The translations under genes and the position numbers were made by a program. Below are positions 9,689 to 20,469 of a stretch of DNA of 64,000 nucleotides, one piece after another. The first letter of the stretch is position 1. Every line of letters starts with the position of its first letter. The notes under the pieces are model-generated. The model searched no databases, was not told where the DNA came from, and was given only the letters and a program-made list of their open reading frames with translations. This stretch comes from TC-15 sp034437275. GTDB lineage: Bacteria > Chloroflexota > Anaerolineae > Aggregatilineales > Aggregatilineaceae. The DNA lies in the NCBI GenBank assembly GCA_034437275.1, contig DAOTUD010000044.1, positions 31,408-95,407 on the forward strand. The letters run 5' to 3'.

Positions 9689-10234
9689 TCATTGCTCCGC
9701 AGCGACGACGACCCGCGCCGGACGCAGCACCCTGTCCCCGACCATGTAGCCGGTTTGTTCGACCTGCGCGATGGTTCCCGGCGCGACTTCCGGATGCTGG
9801 ATCACGCTGACGGCTTCGTGCCGGGCGGGATCGAACGGCTGGCCCCGGGCGGGCATCGCCTGCACGTCGTACTTGGCTAACATCGCGTTGAGCGCCTTGA
9901 GCGTCAGCCGCACGCCCTCGTGCAGCCCCTCCGCCGCCGTGTCGCCGTTGTTGTGGGCCAATGCGCGCTCCAGGTTATCGGCCAACGGCAGCACGTCGCG
10001 CAGGAGCGCGTCTGTCTGTCGCGCTGCTTCATTTGCATAGCGGCGCTCCAGCCGCTTTTTGGTATTGGCTAGGTCGGCCTGGGCACGCAGATATTTGTCT
10101 TTCCACTCGTCTGCATCGGACGCCGGGACAGGCTGCTGCTCGGCGGGTGCTGGTGCGGTGCGCTTCTGCACCGGGATGCGCCGCGCCGGTCTGCGTGTCC
10201 GATTCCCATATAAATTATCGTATAAATGCGTCAT
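9689..10234 (-). CDS. grpE: GrpE nucleotide exchange factor
   Basis: The 181-residue protein has a charged N-terminus, a long dimerising helix (about 42-95, with KDKYLRAQADLANTKKRLERR) and the C-terminal beta domain ending in GYMVGDRVLRPARVVV. GrpE releases ADP from DnaK. It lies between dnaK and dnaJ. The GGAGTGATGAG sequence upstream provides the ribosome binding site. Length and composition are normal. Confidence 0.95.
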   Translation of the reverse strand: MTHLYDNLYGNRTRRPARRIPVQKRTAPAPAEQQPVPASDADEWKDKYLRAQADLANTKKRLERRYANEAARQTDALLRDVLPLADNLERALAHNNGDTAAEGLHEGVRLTLKALNAMLAKYDVQAMPARGQPFDPARHEAVSVIQHPEVAPGTIAQVEQTGYMVGDRVLRPARVVVAAEQ

Positions 10235-10256
10235 GGTTGCTCATCACTCCTCGACA

Positions 10257-10331
10257 CAGATGGGCAGGTGAAACACCCGCCCATCTGGAGCTGTTCGTTA
10301 TCCACCTCGTCGTTCTTGACGACGCGAGGGG
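10257..10331 (-). other. Two stable hairpins in the dnaK-grpE intercistronic gap
   Basis: One inverted repeat spans 10257-10287: CAGATGGGC pairs with GCCCATCTG, and GGTG/CACC extends it inside. A second spans 10308-10324 (CGTCGT, loop TCTTG, ACGACG) just after the dnaK stop. Neither is followed by a T-run on the transcribed strand, so they look like mRNA processing or stability elements that could let dnaK accumulate over grpE-dnaJ, rather than full terminators. Confidence 0.6.
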
Positions 10332-10332
10332 A

Positions 10333-12231
<1,899 letters not shown>

Positions 12232-12271
12232 CTTGTACTCTCTCCTTTGTTCAGATGTTATTCTTCATCAT

Positions 12272-12290
12272 CGCTTATCACGTATAAGCG
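12272..12290 (-). promoter_or_regulatory. Inverted repeat in the dnaK upstream region
   Basis: A perfect 7-bp inverted repeat, CGCTTAT and ATAAGCG separated by CACGT, lies 41 bases upstream of the dnaK start. It does not match CIRCE (TTAGCACTC-N9-GAGTGCTAA) or HAIR. It could be an operator for an unidentified heat-shock regulator or a small 5' leader hairpin. No confident -10/-35 pair could be placed nearby. Confidence 0.45.
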
Positions 12291-12390
12291 TACTCCACCC
12301 ACGTAAAAGAGAGATCAAACAAACATCAGAAATGTATCAGTTCTCACAAGATTTTGATAAAATCCCACCGCGCCATAAAACTCGTCATAA

Positions 12391-12413
12391 AGCAAAGACC
12401 CCGCTGGCGGGTC
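12391..12413 (-). terminator. Rho-independent terminator after msrA
   Basis: On the minus strand a GC-rich hairpin (GACCCGCCAGCGGGGTC) is followed by TTTGCTTT. It lies about 30 bases beyond the msrA stop and upstream of the dnaK promoter region, separating the two units. Confidence 0.7.
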
Positions 12414-12443
12414 CCAACGGGGTGTGTCTGGCGTGCGGAACGG

Positions 12444-12980
12444 CTATGCTTTGAGCCGGTCCAGGTACTGCTTACGGAACTTGGCCACCTTCGGCGCGAT
12501 CACCACGCGGCAGTAGCCCTGGTTCGGGTTGCGCGCGAAGTATTCCTGGTGATAGTCCTCCGCCGGGTAGAACGCCTCGAACGGCGTGACCTCCGTCACG
12601 ATCGGGGCATCCCACACCCCGTCGCGCTCCAATTCGGCGATGGTCTGCTCGGCCACTGCTTTCTGCTGCGGCGAATGGGTGAAGATGGCGGACCGGTACT
12701 GCGGCCCGACGTCCGCGCCCTGCCGATTGAGGGTGGTCGGATCGTGGATCGTGAAGAACACGTCCAGGATATCGCGGAACGAGATCACGTCCGGGTCGAA
12801 GGTGATCTGTACTACTTCGGCGTGGCCGGTCGTGCCGGTGCTCACCTGCTGATATGTCGGCTCGGCCATCGTCCCGCCGGAATAGCCCGACACCACGTCC
12901 TCCACGCCTTTTAGCTCGTCGTAGACGGCTTCCAAACACCAAAAACACCCGCCGCCCAGGGTCGCTATTTCCTTAGCCAT
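12444..12980 (-). CDS. msrA: Peptide methionine sulfoxide reductase MsrA
   Basis: The 178-residue protein carries the MsrA active-site motif GCFWC with catalytic Cys12, followed by the conserved GYSGG segment. The C-terminal Cys in GYCRVV is a likely resolving residue. It reduces methionine-S-sulfoxide in proteins using thioredoxin. An ATG six bases upstream (12986) is also in frame, but the AGGAG site lies only one base from it and seven from the ATG at 12980, so I chose the latter. It forms its own unit between dnaK and the Trm112-like gene. Confidence 0.95.
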   Translation of the reverse strand: MAKEIATLGGGCFWCLEAVYDELKGVEDVVSGYSGGTMAEPTYQQVSTGTTGHAEVVQITFDPDVISFRDILDVFFTIHDPTTLNRQGADVGPQYRSAIFTHSPQQKAVAEQTIAELERDGVWDAPIVTEVTPFEAFYPAEDYHQEYFARNPNQGYCRVVIAPKVAKFRKQYLDRLKA

Positions 12981-13053
12981 ACACATTCTCCTGTCGCTTC
13001 CAATACATTCGCCAAGATTATAGCGATTTCCGGGCCGGATCGGGGGCTATCAA

Positions 13054-13080
13054 CAAAAAAGCCCGGCCAACCGGCCAGGC
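13054..13080 (-). terminator. Rho-independent terminator
   Basis: On the minus strand the hairpin GCCTGGCCGGTTGGCCGGGC is followed by TTTTTTG. It ends the short Trm112-like gene transcript before msrA. Confidence 0.75.
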
Positions 13081-13138
13081 GCGTGCTGTTGTTGTCTGTT
13101 ATTTACTGGGGCTTGCCGTGCGGCGCGATATCCTGCCG

Positions 13139-13396
13139 CTAGTCCTCGTCCGGCGGCGGCACTGGTAGATCGTCGACCGCGACGTCCCGGTACTTCTGCC
13201 CTACCTCGACCAGCATCACCGGGATGCCGTCACGAATGGGGTATTTGTTGCCGGAATCTTCACAGACCAGCCAGCAGCCATGCACCAGTTCCAGGCGTCC
13301 GGGATCATCGCCCTTGTCGGTGAAATAAACGGCTTCTGGGCAGCGCAGAATGTCGAGCAATTCCGGGCTGATTTCGTGTGTCGCTTCGTCCGCCAT
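13139..13396 (-). CDS. Trm112-like small zinc-ribbon protein
   Basis: The 85-residue protein contains LLDILRCPEAVYF, LVCEDSGNKYPIRDGIPVML, the Trm112/YcaR family pattern. Family members typically carry CxxC pairs; here only single Cys residues remain at those places, so zinc binding is uncertain. The relatives act as methyltransferase partners or are of unknown function. Two in-frame ATGs at 13402 and 13396 are possible; GAGG lies eight bases before 13396, which I prefer. Confidence 0.75.
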   Translation of the reverse strand: MADEATHEISPELLDILRCPEAVYFTDKGDDPGRLELVHGCWLVCEDSGNKYPIRDGIPVMLVEVGQKYRDVAVDDLPVPPPDED

Positions 13397-13513
13397 GACC
13401 ATTTCCTCGCAGCTAATTATCAACCGGCTATCATTCACTTGCGTGCCAGTATAGCCAGCCGCGTGACCGGCGTCAAGAAGGTGCGGGATGCAAAGGAGAA
13501 CAAGATAGGCTGG

Positions 13514-14263
13514 CTACGGGCTGGAAGAACCCAGAAAGCCGCCGTACATCTGATTTTCGACCCAGCGTGCAATGTATGGAAAGCGGTAGTTGTGTCCGTT
13601 CCGGCTCTCGATGGCGGCGATCACGGAGTAGACCATGATGCCAAGCGGCAGCAGCAAGAGGCCGACCAGGAACAACACGTAAACCAACGCGATCACCGGA
13701 GCCAGAATGATGGTCACGATGAGCACCACGGAGAGCAGCAGCATCGCCAGGAATACGATAGTGCCTACGATCAGGAGCATCATCACCCCGATGGTCCCCA
13801 CCAGTTGCACGGTAAACGCCTGCAGCGCCTGGAAGGCGACAAACTCCGACCGCTTGCGGAACGAGAAGTAGATCAGCAGCGGGATAAACATCGTGAGCAG
13901 CACACCAACGCCGCCGGTGAACACGCCAACTAACAGCGTCAGCACCGTGCTGGCGTGGGCCAAAGCAGCCCACTTGCGTTCGTTGTCGCTGACCTCGTCC
14001 GGCGCGATGTGGCGTTTGCGCTTGTGCGGCGCGTAGACGGGCGGCGGCGTGGCCGGTGGTGCCGATTCCAGCCGTGACCGGCGTTGGGGCCGGTCGCTGT
14101 AGTAGCGTTCTTCGTACTCCTGCACGACATCACGGCCCTCGTCTTGGGACCGGTCCTTCAGGTTATCGACGGCCTGGCGAATATCTGACGGCACAGGCAC
14201 CCCTTCGTTGTCCTCAGGTGTTTCGGGTGGGGTTTGGTTCGTCGTCTGGTCTTGATCGTCCAT
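13514..14263 (-). CDS. DUF4870-type membrane protein with disordered N-terminus
   Basis: The 249-residue protein has a charged, proline-rich cytoplasmic half (about 1-90), then a DUF4870-like region with an ERKWAALAH start and strongly hydrophobic segments from about 105 to 225. The role of DUF4870 proteins is unknown. The ATG at 14263 has GGGAG six bases upstream. An upstream in-frame ATG at 14308 lacks a good site. It is divergent from the following small membrane gene. Confidence 0.75.
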   Translation of the reverse strand: MDDQDQTTNQTPPETPEDNEGVPVPSDIRQAVDNLKDRSQDEGRDVVQEYEERYYSDRPQRRSRLESAPPATPPPVYAPHKRKRHIAPDEVSDNERKWAALAHASTVLTLLVGVFTGGVGVLLTMFIPLLIYFSFRKRSEFVAFQALQAFTVQLVGTIGVMMLLIVGTIVFLAMLLLSVVLIVTIILAPVIALVYVLFLVGLLLLPLGIMVYSVIAAIESRNGHNYRFPYIARWVENQMYGGFLGSSSP

Positions 14264-14405
14264 AATACACTCCCGGATTTGGTTTTGTCTCCAACCTTGC
14301 TCACTCACCTATACGCAGACACCGGCTCGGAAGTTGCATCCTGAAGAAAAAATTGAGCCACTGCCCGCAGCCCGGTATACTGGGCCACGCTGAGGAGGCA
14401 AAACC

Positions 14406-14618
14406 ATGTTTCGAGCTGAGTTCACCGTTACAAAACGACACCTGGGCGGGCTGATGGTCGCGGCGGGGATCGGCGCGCTGGCGGTCATCGCTGGCCTGGA
14501 GATCGTCCGCAGCGACGCGGGCAGCTTTGGGACACTGCAAAAAATAGGCGTGGTGCTCAGTGCCGCCAGTTTGCTGATCGGGCTTACCTTACTACCACTT
14601 GGCAGGCAGCCAGTGTAG
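14406..14618 (+). CDS. Small two-helix membrane protein
   Basis: The 70-residue protein has two hydrophobic segments (about 14-31 and 47-65) and no recognised family. GAGGAGG lies seven bases before its ATG, a strong ribosome binding site. Its stop is three bases before the start of the glycosyltransferase gene, so the two are almost certainly co-transcribed. It may be a partner of that enzyme, but this is inference from spacing only. Confidence 0.7.
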   Translation: MFRAEFTVTKRHLGGLMVAAGIGALAVIAGLEIVRSDAGSFGTLQKIGVVLSAASLLIGLTLLPLGRQPV

Positions 14619-14621
14619 CGT

Positions 14622-16547
14622 ATGAAGACAGCGACCGTTGCGACACACAGGCAGTTTTGGGGACACGTCAGCCGCTTTTTGTTGATCGCTGCGCTGGTGG
14701 TGTTGGTTGGGCATGTCCTGATCTATGTCCACTACGCGATCGGGTTGATGCGCTTCCCATTCGACTATGACCAGGGCGAAGGTTTCGAACTGGTCGACAC
14801 GATGTTGTTCAGCGAAGGGGAATGGCCCTATCGTAACACCGAGGTCTACCCGTTCTATGCCAGCAATTACCCGCCGCTGTTTCATGTGATGCTCGTGCCC
14901 TTCGAGTGGGCGTTCGGCCCGGCATACTGGTACGGGCGGCTGGCGGGCTTCCTGTCGACCGTGATCACTGCCATCGTGATCGGATACATCGTCCAGCGCG
15001 AAGCCCAGCACCGGCTGGTGGCGGTCCTCTCTGGGCTGGCGTTCCTGGCGTCGAACTACGTGTATCATGTCGGGCCGTTGTTCCGGCAGCACATGACGAT
15101 GGTGATGTTCGAGACGCTGGGGGTGCTGATGCTGGCGCACGTCACCACCATCGCCGATGATCGCCGCCGGCGGCGGATCATGCTGCTCGGGCTGGTGCTG
15201 CTGCTGGCCGCCGGATATACCAAGCAGCTTGCCATCGGCACGTGTGTGGCGGTGTTCGTGTTCCTGTTCCTGCGCAGTCCCCGCCGCAGCATCGCCTGGG
15301 GCGTGATCTTCGCGCTCGCTGCGGGGGCGATCTTCCTGTGGATCAACCTGGCGACCGGCGGCGAATGGTGGAAGAACATCATCGCCGCGAACGTCAACAC
15401 CTATCTGCCGCACCAGTTCGTCAACCTGTTCCAGCAGTGGCTGCGGCTGCACGGGGTGTTGGTGTTCATGGCCGGGCTGTACGCTGCCTACGAACTGTAC
15501 TTCACGCGCCTGTCGCTGTACACCATCTGGTGGGTCGCCGCGCTGGGGATCACGCTGCTGTCCGGCAAATGGGGCGCGGGCGACAGCTACTTCGCGACCG
15601 CCATCGCGGCGTCGTGTGTGCTGGCAGGCATGTTCGCGGCGCGGACGCTGCGTGGCGACTGGCAGCTTTCGCCCGAGCATCCCTACGTGCGGCGCTTGGG
15701 GCAACTGCGCGAGTGGGGGACCACGCATCGCGGCATCGCGCTGGCCGTGGCCGGCGTCGTGATCCCGGCCCTGTACCTGGTCTACGGGCTGACCGTGATC
15801 AAGATGCCGACCGAGGGGCGTGTGTTCGGCGCGCTGAGTGACACGCTCGGCCTGGAGTCCAGCTACGGCGAACGCTACGCCTTTTATGACGCGGCGGGCT
15901 GGGTCGAAGGCTACGCCACGATTGGGCACGTCCCCACCCAGCGTGATATCGACAACGGCTGGGCCATCGTGGATATCATCGAAGCCCACGACCGCCCGAC
16001 CATGAGCGAGGAAGCCGGGTTTAGCATCCAGGCCGGAAAAGACGTGATCACCAACCCTACGCAGCTTAAGAACCTGTACGAAAACGAGCTGTTTGACGAG
16101 AGCGCACTCGTCGCCGCGATTGAGGCGCACGATTTCGGCGTCGTCATTTTCCGTGCGCAGTTCTACCCGCCGCCGGTGGTGGATGCCGTCTACCGGGCGT
16201 ATTACCCGGCGCAGGCCATCCCCATGAACGGCTTTAACTACGAAGTCTGGCGGCCCGGCCCCCCGCAGGCCGAGCGCGACGCGGTGGCGGCGGCGCTGGA
16301 CGATCTGCGCCCCGGGCAGCAGTCGACGCTCACGCTGTCGCTGCCGGAGGATGCTGTGTCGTCCTGGCTGGCGCATTATCTCACCTACCGGGGCGGGGGC
16401 GCAGCCCGCCCCGGTCCGCTGGCGCAGGCGCAGCACACGCTCATCGCGGCGCTCCGAGGCTGCCGATTCCACGCCTATCACCAGGGGGCGGCGCGGCTGT
16501 ACATCCAGGCGTGCCCGGACGGTGAATTGACGCTGACCAGGCAGTAG
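14622..16547 (+). CDS. GT-C fold membrane glycosyltransferase-like protein
   Basis: The 641-residue protein begins with a membrane helix (about 17-42), then an acidic loop FPFDYDQGEG at about 46-54. That is the position and style of the catalytic DxD/DxE loop in GT39/GT83-like enzymes using lipid-linked sugars. About ten hydrophobic segments follow up to about 400, then a soluble extracytoplasmic C-terminal domain. The family transfers sugars from polyprenyl donors on the outer membrane face; the acceptor is unknown. It follows the small membrane gene by three bases and ends at a bidirectional terminator. Confidence 0.75.
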   Translation: MKTATVATHRQFWGHVSRFLLIAALVVLVGHVLIYVHYAIGLMRFPFDYDQGEGFELVDTMLFSEGEWPYRNTEVYPFYASNYPPLFHVMLVPFEWAFGPAYWYGRLAGFLSTVITAIVIGYIVQREAQHRLVAVLSGLAFLASNYVYHVGPLFRQHMTMVMFETLGVLMLAHVTTIADDRRRRRIMLLGLVLLLAAGYTKQLAIGTCVAVFVFLFLRSPRRSIAWGVIFALAAGAIFLWINLATGGEWWKNIIAANVNTYLPHQFVNLFQQWLRLHGVLVFMAGLYAAYELYFTRLSLYTIWWVAALGITLLSGKWGAGDSYFATAIAASCVLAGMFAARTLRGDWQLSPEHPYVRRLGQLREWGTTHRGIALAVAGVVIPALYLVYGLTVIKMPTEGRVFGALSDTLGLESSYGERYAFYDAAGWVEGYATIGHVPTQRDIDNGWAIVDIIEAHDRPTMSEEAGFSIQAGKDVITNPTQLKNLYENELFDESALVAAIEAHDFGVVIFRAQFYPPPVVDAVYRAYYPAQAIPMNGFNYEVWRPGPPQAERDAVAAALDDLRPGQQSTLTLSLPEDAVSSWLAHYLTYRGGGAARPGPLAQAQHTLIAALRGCRFHAYHQGAARLYIQACPDGELTLTRQ

Positions 16548-16572
16548 GCGGCGGCTGACACCCCCGCCAACG

Positions 16573-16603
16573 AAAAAGGCCCGGGGTTGCCCAGGCCTTT
16601 TTT
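16573..16603. terminator. Bidirectional rho-independent terminator
   Basis: An AAAAAGGCC arm and a GGCCTTTTTT arm flank a GC-rich loop between two convergent genes (14622-16547 and 16637-17956), so it can end transcription from both sides. Confidence 0.8.
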
Positions 16604-16636
16604 CACGCCCGTCAGAAACCGGCAGCATGATGCACG

Positions 16637-17956
16637 TTATGCAACAGTCCGCCTGCGGAACAGCGCGAACGCGCCGGCAATCGCGATCAGCACGCCGATT
16701 ACAATGGCCGCAATCGGCAGGTAGGTGCCGAACAGCGTCAACTGGTTGATGGCGTCTTCGGCGTCCGCTTTGGCGTCCTGAACCGAGTCGTCCGTAGCCT
16801 GATAGCTCAGTTCGAAGACGGTGACCTTCATCTCGGCGATCTCGGCCAGGCTGGCCATGCCGCCCTGGAGTTGGCCGACCTGCTGCATCAGGGCGTCGCG
16901 TTCCTCTGGCTCCATCCCATCGACAATGTTCACCGCCCAATCCGACCATTCGCTGCGGTCTTTGGTCAGGATGTCATTCACGATTTGCTCGACGCGCTCC
17001 TGGCCGAGGAAGTTGACCTGCGTTTCGGGAATGGCGGCGATCATCTCCTGGGCGGCCTGGTCCACGATGGACTGCTGGATGGCCGCTAGCTCATCCTTGG
17101 CAGCCTGCGACAGTCCCGCCTGGCGAATTTCGCGCTTGTGGGTGTCGAGCAGCACGCCGGTTTCCGGCTCGATCCAGTATTCGGAATAGTACTCGTAGTA
17201 GTAGGCCAGCCCCAGGCTTTCGAGCGGCAGTTCATCCAGCAGCGGTTCGACGTCGGCGCGCATGTCCTCCGGCAGCAAGCCCGGCAACTGCGCTTTTGGC
17301 AGCTCGGCGGGCAGCCCAATTTCTTTGGCCCAGTTGGGATCGATTTCCGATGTGGCCAGCCCGTCGCCGCCCTCTTCAAAAGCGCTGAACCCGTCGCTGA
17401 CCGAAATAAAATAGTAGGCGTCCATGTCCGCGCGCGGGTGCGTTGTTTCTTCAACGAATTCTAATGGGACGGTGGCCTGATAATCATCACTCCAGCCGGT
17501 GTAATCTTTTTTGTCCGGGTCAATCGGCCAGCCGAGCACCAGCCCGCGCCGGTCGGTGCTAAAGCCAGGGGTGATGGACCAGTCTTTTGGAAATTGGTCG
17601 AGATGCTCCATCGACTTGCGGTCGATGGCATAGCGCTTGACCAGTGGCTCGCGCAGCAGGTTCTCGTCTGCGTCGAGCAGCAGTTGCTCTTCGTAGACCA
17701 GCGCCTTGTCGCCGTCCGTCTTTTCGGTCTCGAAGTGACGCTGAAGGATGACACTCTCCAGAGTCTTCAATCCAAAATCGTCCGGGTTGGTGTCGAGCAG
17801 CGTCATGGGTTCGATATTTTCATACTGGCGCGTGGTGTCTACGTCATCGGGAAACTGTTTCAGTCCCGGCACGATGACAACGATCAACAATACGCCAACG
17901 ATCACGAGCACCATGCCCAACACGAGCAGGGTGCCTCCTAAAGCCTTGCGATTCAT
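16637..17956 (-). CDS. DUF3068/PorA-family membrane protein
   Basis: The 439-residue protein has a membrane helix near each end (about 8-32 and 410-432) and a large extracytoplasmic middle domain. The N-terminal LLIVVIVPGLKQFPDDVDTTRQYE stretch and the two-helix design match the DUF3068 (PorA-like) family, best known in Actinobacteria and also present in Chloroflexota. Function here is unknown; a channel role should not be assumed. The ATG at 17956 lies eight bases after AAGGAG; a GTG nine bases upstream overlaps that site. Confidence 0.7.
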   Translation of the reverse strand: MNRKALGGTLLVLGMVLVIVGVLLIVVIVPGLKQFPDDVDTTRQYENIEPMTLLDTNPDDFGLKTLESVILQRHFETEKTDGDKALVYEEQLLLDADENLLREPLVKRYAIDRKSMEHLDQFPKDWSITPGFSTDRRGLVLGWPIDPDKKDYTGWSDDYQATVPLEFVEETTHPRADMDAYYFISVSDGFSAFEEGGDGLATSEIDPNWAKEIGLPAELPKAQLPGLLPEDMRADVEPLLDELPLESLGLAYYYEYYSEYWIEPETGVLLDTHKREIRQAGLSQAAKDELAAIQQSIVDQAAQEMIAAIPETQVNFLGQERVEQIVNDILTKDRSEWSDWAVNIVDGMEPEERDALMQQVGQLQGGMASLAEIAEMKVTVFELSYQATDDSVQDAKADAEDAINQLTLFGTYLPIAAIVIGVLIAIAGAFALFRRRTVA

Positions 17957-18081
17957 TGCGCTCACTCCTTGTGGTTTGCGGTTTTGCCAATAATTTCTGT
18001 TGGGGAACTCATTACGGACATACTATCCCTATTTTCGAGAGTAGACAAGAGTCTATAATCAAAAAACCCCGAGAAGCGTGG

Positions 18082-19545
18082 TTAGTTTCGGGATTCGGGC
18101 GGTTGGCGCAGTTGGCGGACCTGCCACAGACTCCACAGCGACAGCACGCCGAAGGCCAGCACGTACACGATCATGTACGGGATCATGGGCGGGAAGCGCC
18201 ACACCGCGATGCCCAGCCCCAGCACCGCATACGCGCCCAGCCCCAGCTCGCCGAGCGTCGTCCAGTCGGGGCGCACGGCGTACAGCGCGTCCAGCCAACT
18301 GTCACCGCGCCGCACGGTCCGGAACTTGGGCGTGCGCTTGAATTCGTTGGGGCCGGTGCTGCGCAGCCCGTCCCACACGGCGCGCGTGTTGCTGAGCATC
18401 ATGCCGGTGGTGATCAGCATCAGCACCGGGAAGTACAGCAAGCGCCGGGGCCAGTCCCGGTACAGCGCAATCTGCCCCATGGCAATGATCACCGGCGGAG
18501 CGATGCCCGCCGCGCCCAGCGGCCCTAACGGCAGCGTCGCAAAGCCGCCCGTCAGCAGCACCAGCGGCGTCAGCACGAACAGCAGCAGCACGACCGGCTG
18601 GATCGCATACTGGCCGAGGTGCAGCAAGCCCATCACTTTCTGCAGCACGGTCAAATCCGAGGTCAGCAGCGGGCGGGCGTGTTTCTTCAGGCATTGGGTC
18701 GAGCCTTTGGCCCAGCGTGCCTGCTGGACTTTGTAGGCCATCAACTGGGGCGGAACCTCGCCCGGCACCGCGACATCCACCACGTAGCGAAAGCGCCAGC
18801 CCTTCAGAAAGGCGCGGTAGCTTAGGTCCAGGTCTTCGGTGAGGGTATCCGCCGCCCAGCCCCCGGCGTCGTCAATCGTCGCCCGCCGCCAAATACCGGC
18901 GGTGCCGTTCATCGCCATCGGTAGGTTGCCCCGGCTGCGCGCGACCTGCTCGATGGCGAAGTGCTGGTCGATGGCGAGCGCCTGCGCGCGCGTCAGCAGG
19001 TTGTAGTCCACGTTCAGATGCGCGGCGCGGGCCTGGACCAACGCCACGCGGGGATCGGCGTTGAAATGCGGCATCACCCGCCGCAGGAAGTTCGGCGCGG
19101 GCACGAAGTCTGCGTCGAAAATGCCGACTGTGTCGGTGTGCGAGCGTGTCAGTCCGTAGGCCAGCGCGCCCGCTTTGTAGCCCCGGCGGTCGGCGCGGCG
19201 CAGCAGGCCGATGTGCAGCCCCCTGGCCCGCCATTTGGTCACTTTGGCTTGCAGCAGGCGGGTGGTCTCGTCGGTGGAATCGTCGAGGACCTGCACGTAG
19301 AGCTTGTCACGCGGGTAGTCCAGCGCGCCGACCGCGTCCAGCAGGCGCTCGACGACGTGGCGCTCGTTGTAGACCGGCAGTTGCAGGGTCACGGACAGCA
19401 GGTCATCGTCCGCTACTGGCGGGGCGGCGGGGGGTTGTTTGCGCGTGCGCACATAGATCGCCATCAAAATGAAGAAGCTGGCGGAGTAGATCGCCAGGAT
19501 CGTCGCCGCCAGCATGTAAGCCCCATCCAGGATCGTGGTTAGCAC
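18082..19545 (-). CDS. Family 2 glycosyltransferase, cellulose-synthase-like
   Basis: The 487-residue protein has an N-terminal helix (about 8-30), then a processive GT-A domain with LDDST (Asp88-89), the metal-binding DAD at 144-146, TED at 236-238 and QQARW at 274-278. At least four C-terminal membrane helices follow. This D,D,D,QxxRW pattern is that of synthases that polymerise and export beta-linked sugars such as glucomannan or cellulose. No c-di-GMP PilZ domain is present. It follows the J-domain gene by 16 bases and ends the cyclase operon, so its activity may be tied to those regulators. Confidence 0.88.
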   Translation of the reverse strand: MLTTILDGAYMLAATILAIYSASFFILMAIYVRTRKQPPAAPPVADDDLLSVTLQLPVYNERHVVERLLDAVGALDYPRDKLYVQVLDDSTDETTRLLQAKVTKWRARGLHIGLLRRADRRGYKAGALAYGLTRSHTDTVGIFDADFVPAPNFLRRVMPHFNADPRVALVQARAAHLNVDYNLLTRAQALAIDQHFAIEQVARSRGNLPMAMNGTAGIWRRATIDDAGGWAADTLTEDLDLSYRAFLKGWRFRYVVDVAVPGEVPPQLMAYKVQQARWAKGSTQCLKKHARPLLTSDLTVLQKVMGLLHLGQYAIQPVVLLLFVLTPLVLLTGGFATLPLGPLGAAGIAPPVIIAMGQIALYRDWPRRLLYFPVLMLITTGMMLSNTRAVWDGLRSTGPNEFKRTPKFRTVRRGDSWLDALYAVRPDWTTLGELGLGAYAVLGLGIAVWRFPPMIPYMIVYVLAFGVLSLWSLWQVRQLRQPPESRN

Positions 19546-19561
19546 TGGCTCGCCTTACTGC

Positions 19562-20455
19562 TCACCAGCCGCGCAGTTCGTCCAGCCGCCGCAGGCACGC
19601 GGAATATTCCTGCTCCAACTGGGCTGCCATCTCGCGCAGCAGATCGCGGTTTTCGCGCGCAGCCAGTGACGCTTTGATCTTCAATTCCATCAGGTCGCTG
19701 TGCATCAATTCGGTGCGGTTGAGGCGTAGCTGCGCAATGCGGCGCGTAAGCTGGTCGCGCACCTGGCGCAGTTGGCGAAGCTGCATCGCGGCCAGCGGTT
19801 GGTCCAGACTAACCTCGTCGGGCTGGTTGGCCAACGCTTGCAGCGCGTCGGCGTCCTGCTGCGAATAGGCGGCGTTGATGTCGGCCATCAGCGTGTTGCG
19901 GCGCTCGCGCTCTGCGGGGTCGGTGGTCAGGTCGGGGTGGTAGCGGCGCACTAGCTGGCGGTAGATGCGCTTGAGTTCGTCCGGTGAGAGGCTGCCGCTG
20001 GGCATGTAGGTCTTGCCGGTGGTGCTGCTGTCACTGCTTTTTTTGTCTTTGGGCGGGCGGCGCCATGTGCGGCGGAACTGCTCCTCGACCGGCACATAGT
20101 CCCGGTCCGGCGTCCAACTGGACTCGAGGCGCGGTGTGCTGTCGTCGGCTGCCGGCTTTTTCCACGTCTCGCGGAACTGCTCCTCGACCGACCGGTACCC
20201 CGGCGGCGGCGTCCAGCCGAAGTCTGCCGGTGCATTGCCAGCCGGCGGTGCCGGGGGATTCTCCAGTTCTTCGATGGCCCCCTTCACAATGTCCAGCCGG
20301 TCGACCAGCGGCTGGATCACGCGGTCGTACTGCGCGGTGAAGTCGTCGAGTTCGCGCTCCAGGTCCAGCACTTCGGCTTCCAGCTTGAACAGCACCAGCT
20401 CCAACTGGTCGATCTCGGCTTTCAGTTGCTCAATCTGCGATCGCATATCGCTCAT
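19562..20455 (-). CDS. Coiled-coil protein with central J-domain
   Basis: The 297-residue protein starts with a heptad-rich coiled coil (about 1-66) and has a J-domain at about 155-200 with HPD at 173-175. A second helical region closes the protein (about 220-297). Between coiled coil and J-domain is a near-exact tandem motif, VEEQFRETWKKP at about 90-101 and VEEQFRRTWRRP at about 123-134, in disordered flanks. J-domains recruit Hsp70. The gene sits 14 bases after cyclase paralogue A and 16 before the GT2 gene, suggesting one operon. Confidence 0.75.
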   Translation of the reverse strand: MSDMRSQIEQLKAEIDQLELVLFKLEAEVLDLERELDDFTAQYDRVIQPLVDRLDIVKGAIEELENPPAPPAGNAPADFGWTPPPGYRSVEEQFRETWKKPAADDSTPRLESSWTPDRDYVPVEEQFRRTWRRPPKDKKSSDSSTTGKTYMPSGSLSPDELKRIYRQLVRRYHPDLTTDPAERERRNTLMADINAAYSQQDADALQALANQPDEVSLDQPLAAMQLRQLRQVRDQLTRRIAQLRLNRTELMHSDLMELKIKASLAARENRDLLREMAAQLEQEYSACLRRLDELRGW

Positions 20456-20469
20456 AACTACCCATGCCG

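Noticed and set aside
12232..12330. CIRCE or HAIR element upstream of dnaK
   Set aside because: Neither consensus is present; the only palindrome has a different sequence and spacing.
14592..16949. Open frame of 785 codons on the minus strand opposite the glycosyltransferase gene
   Set aside because: It lies antisense to a gene with clear membrane helices and a good ribosome site, has Arg/His/Asp-rich random composition and no domain. High GC content produces such frames.
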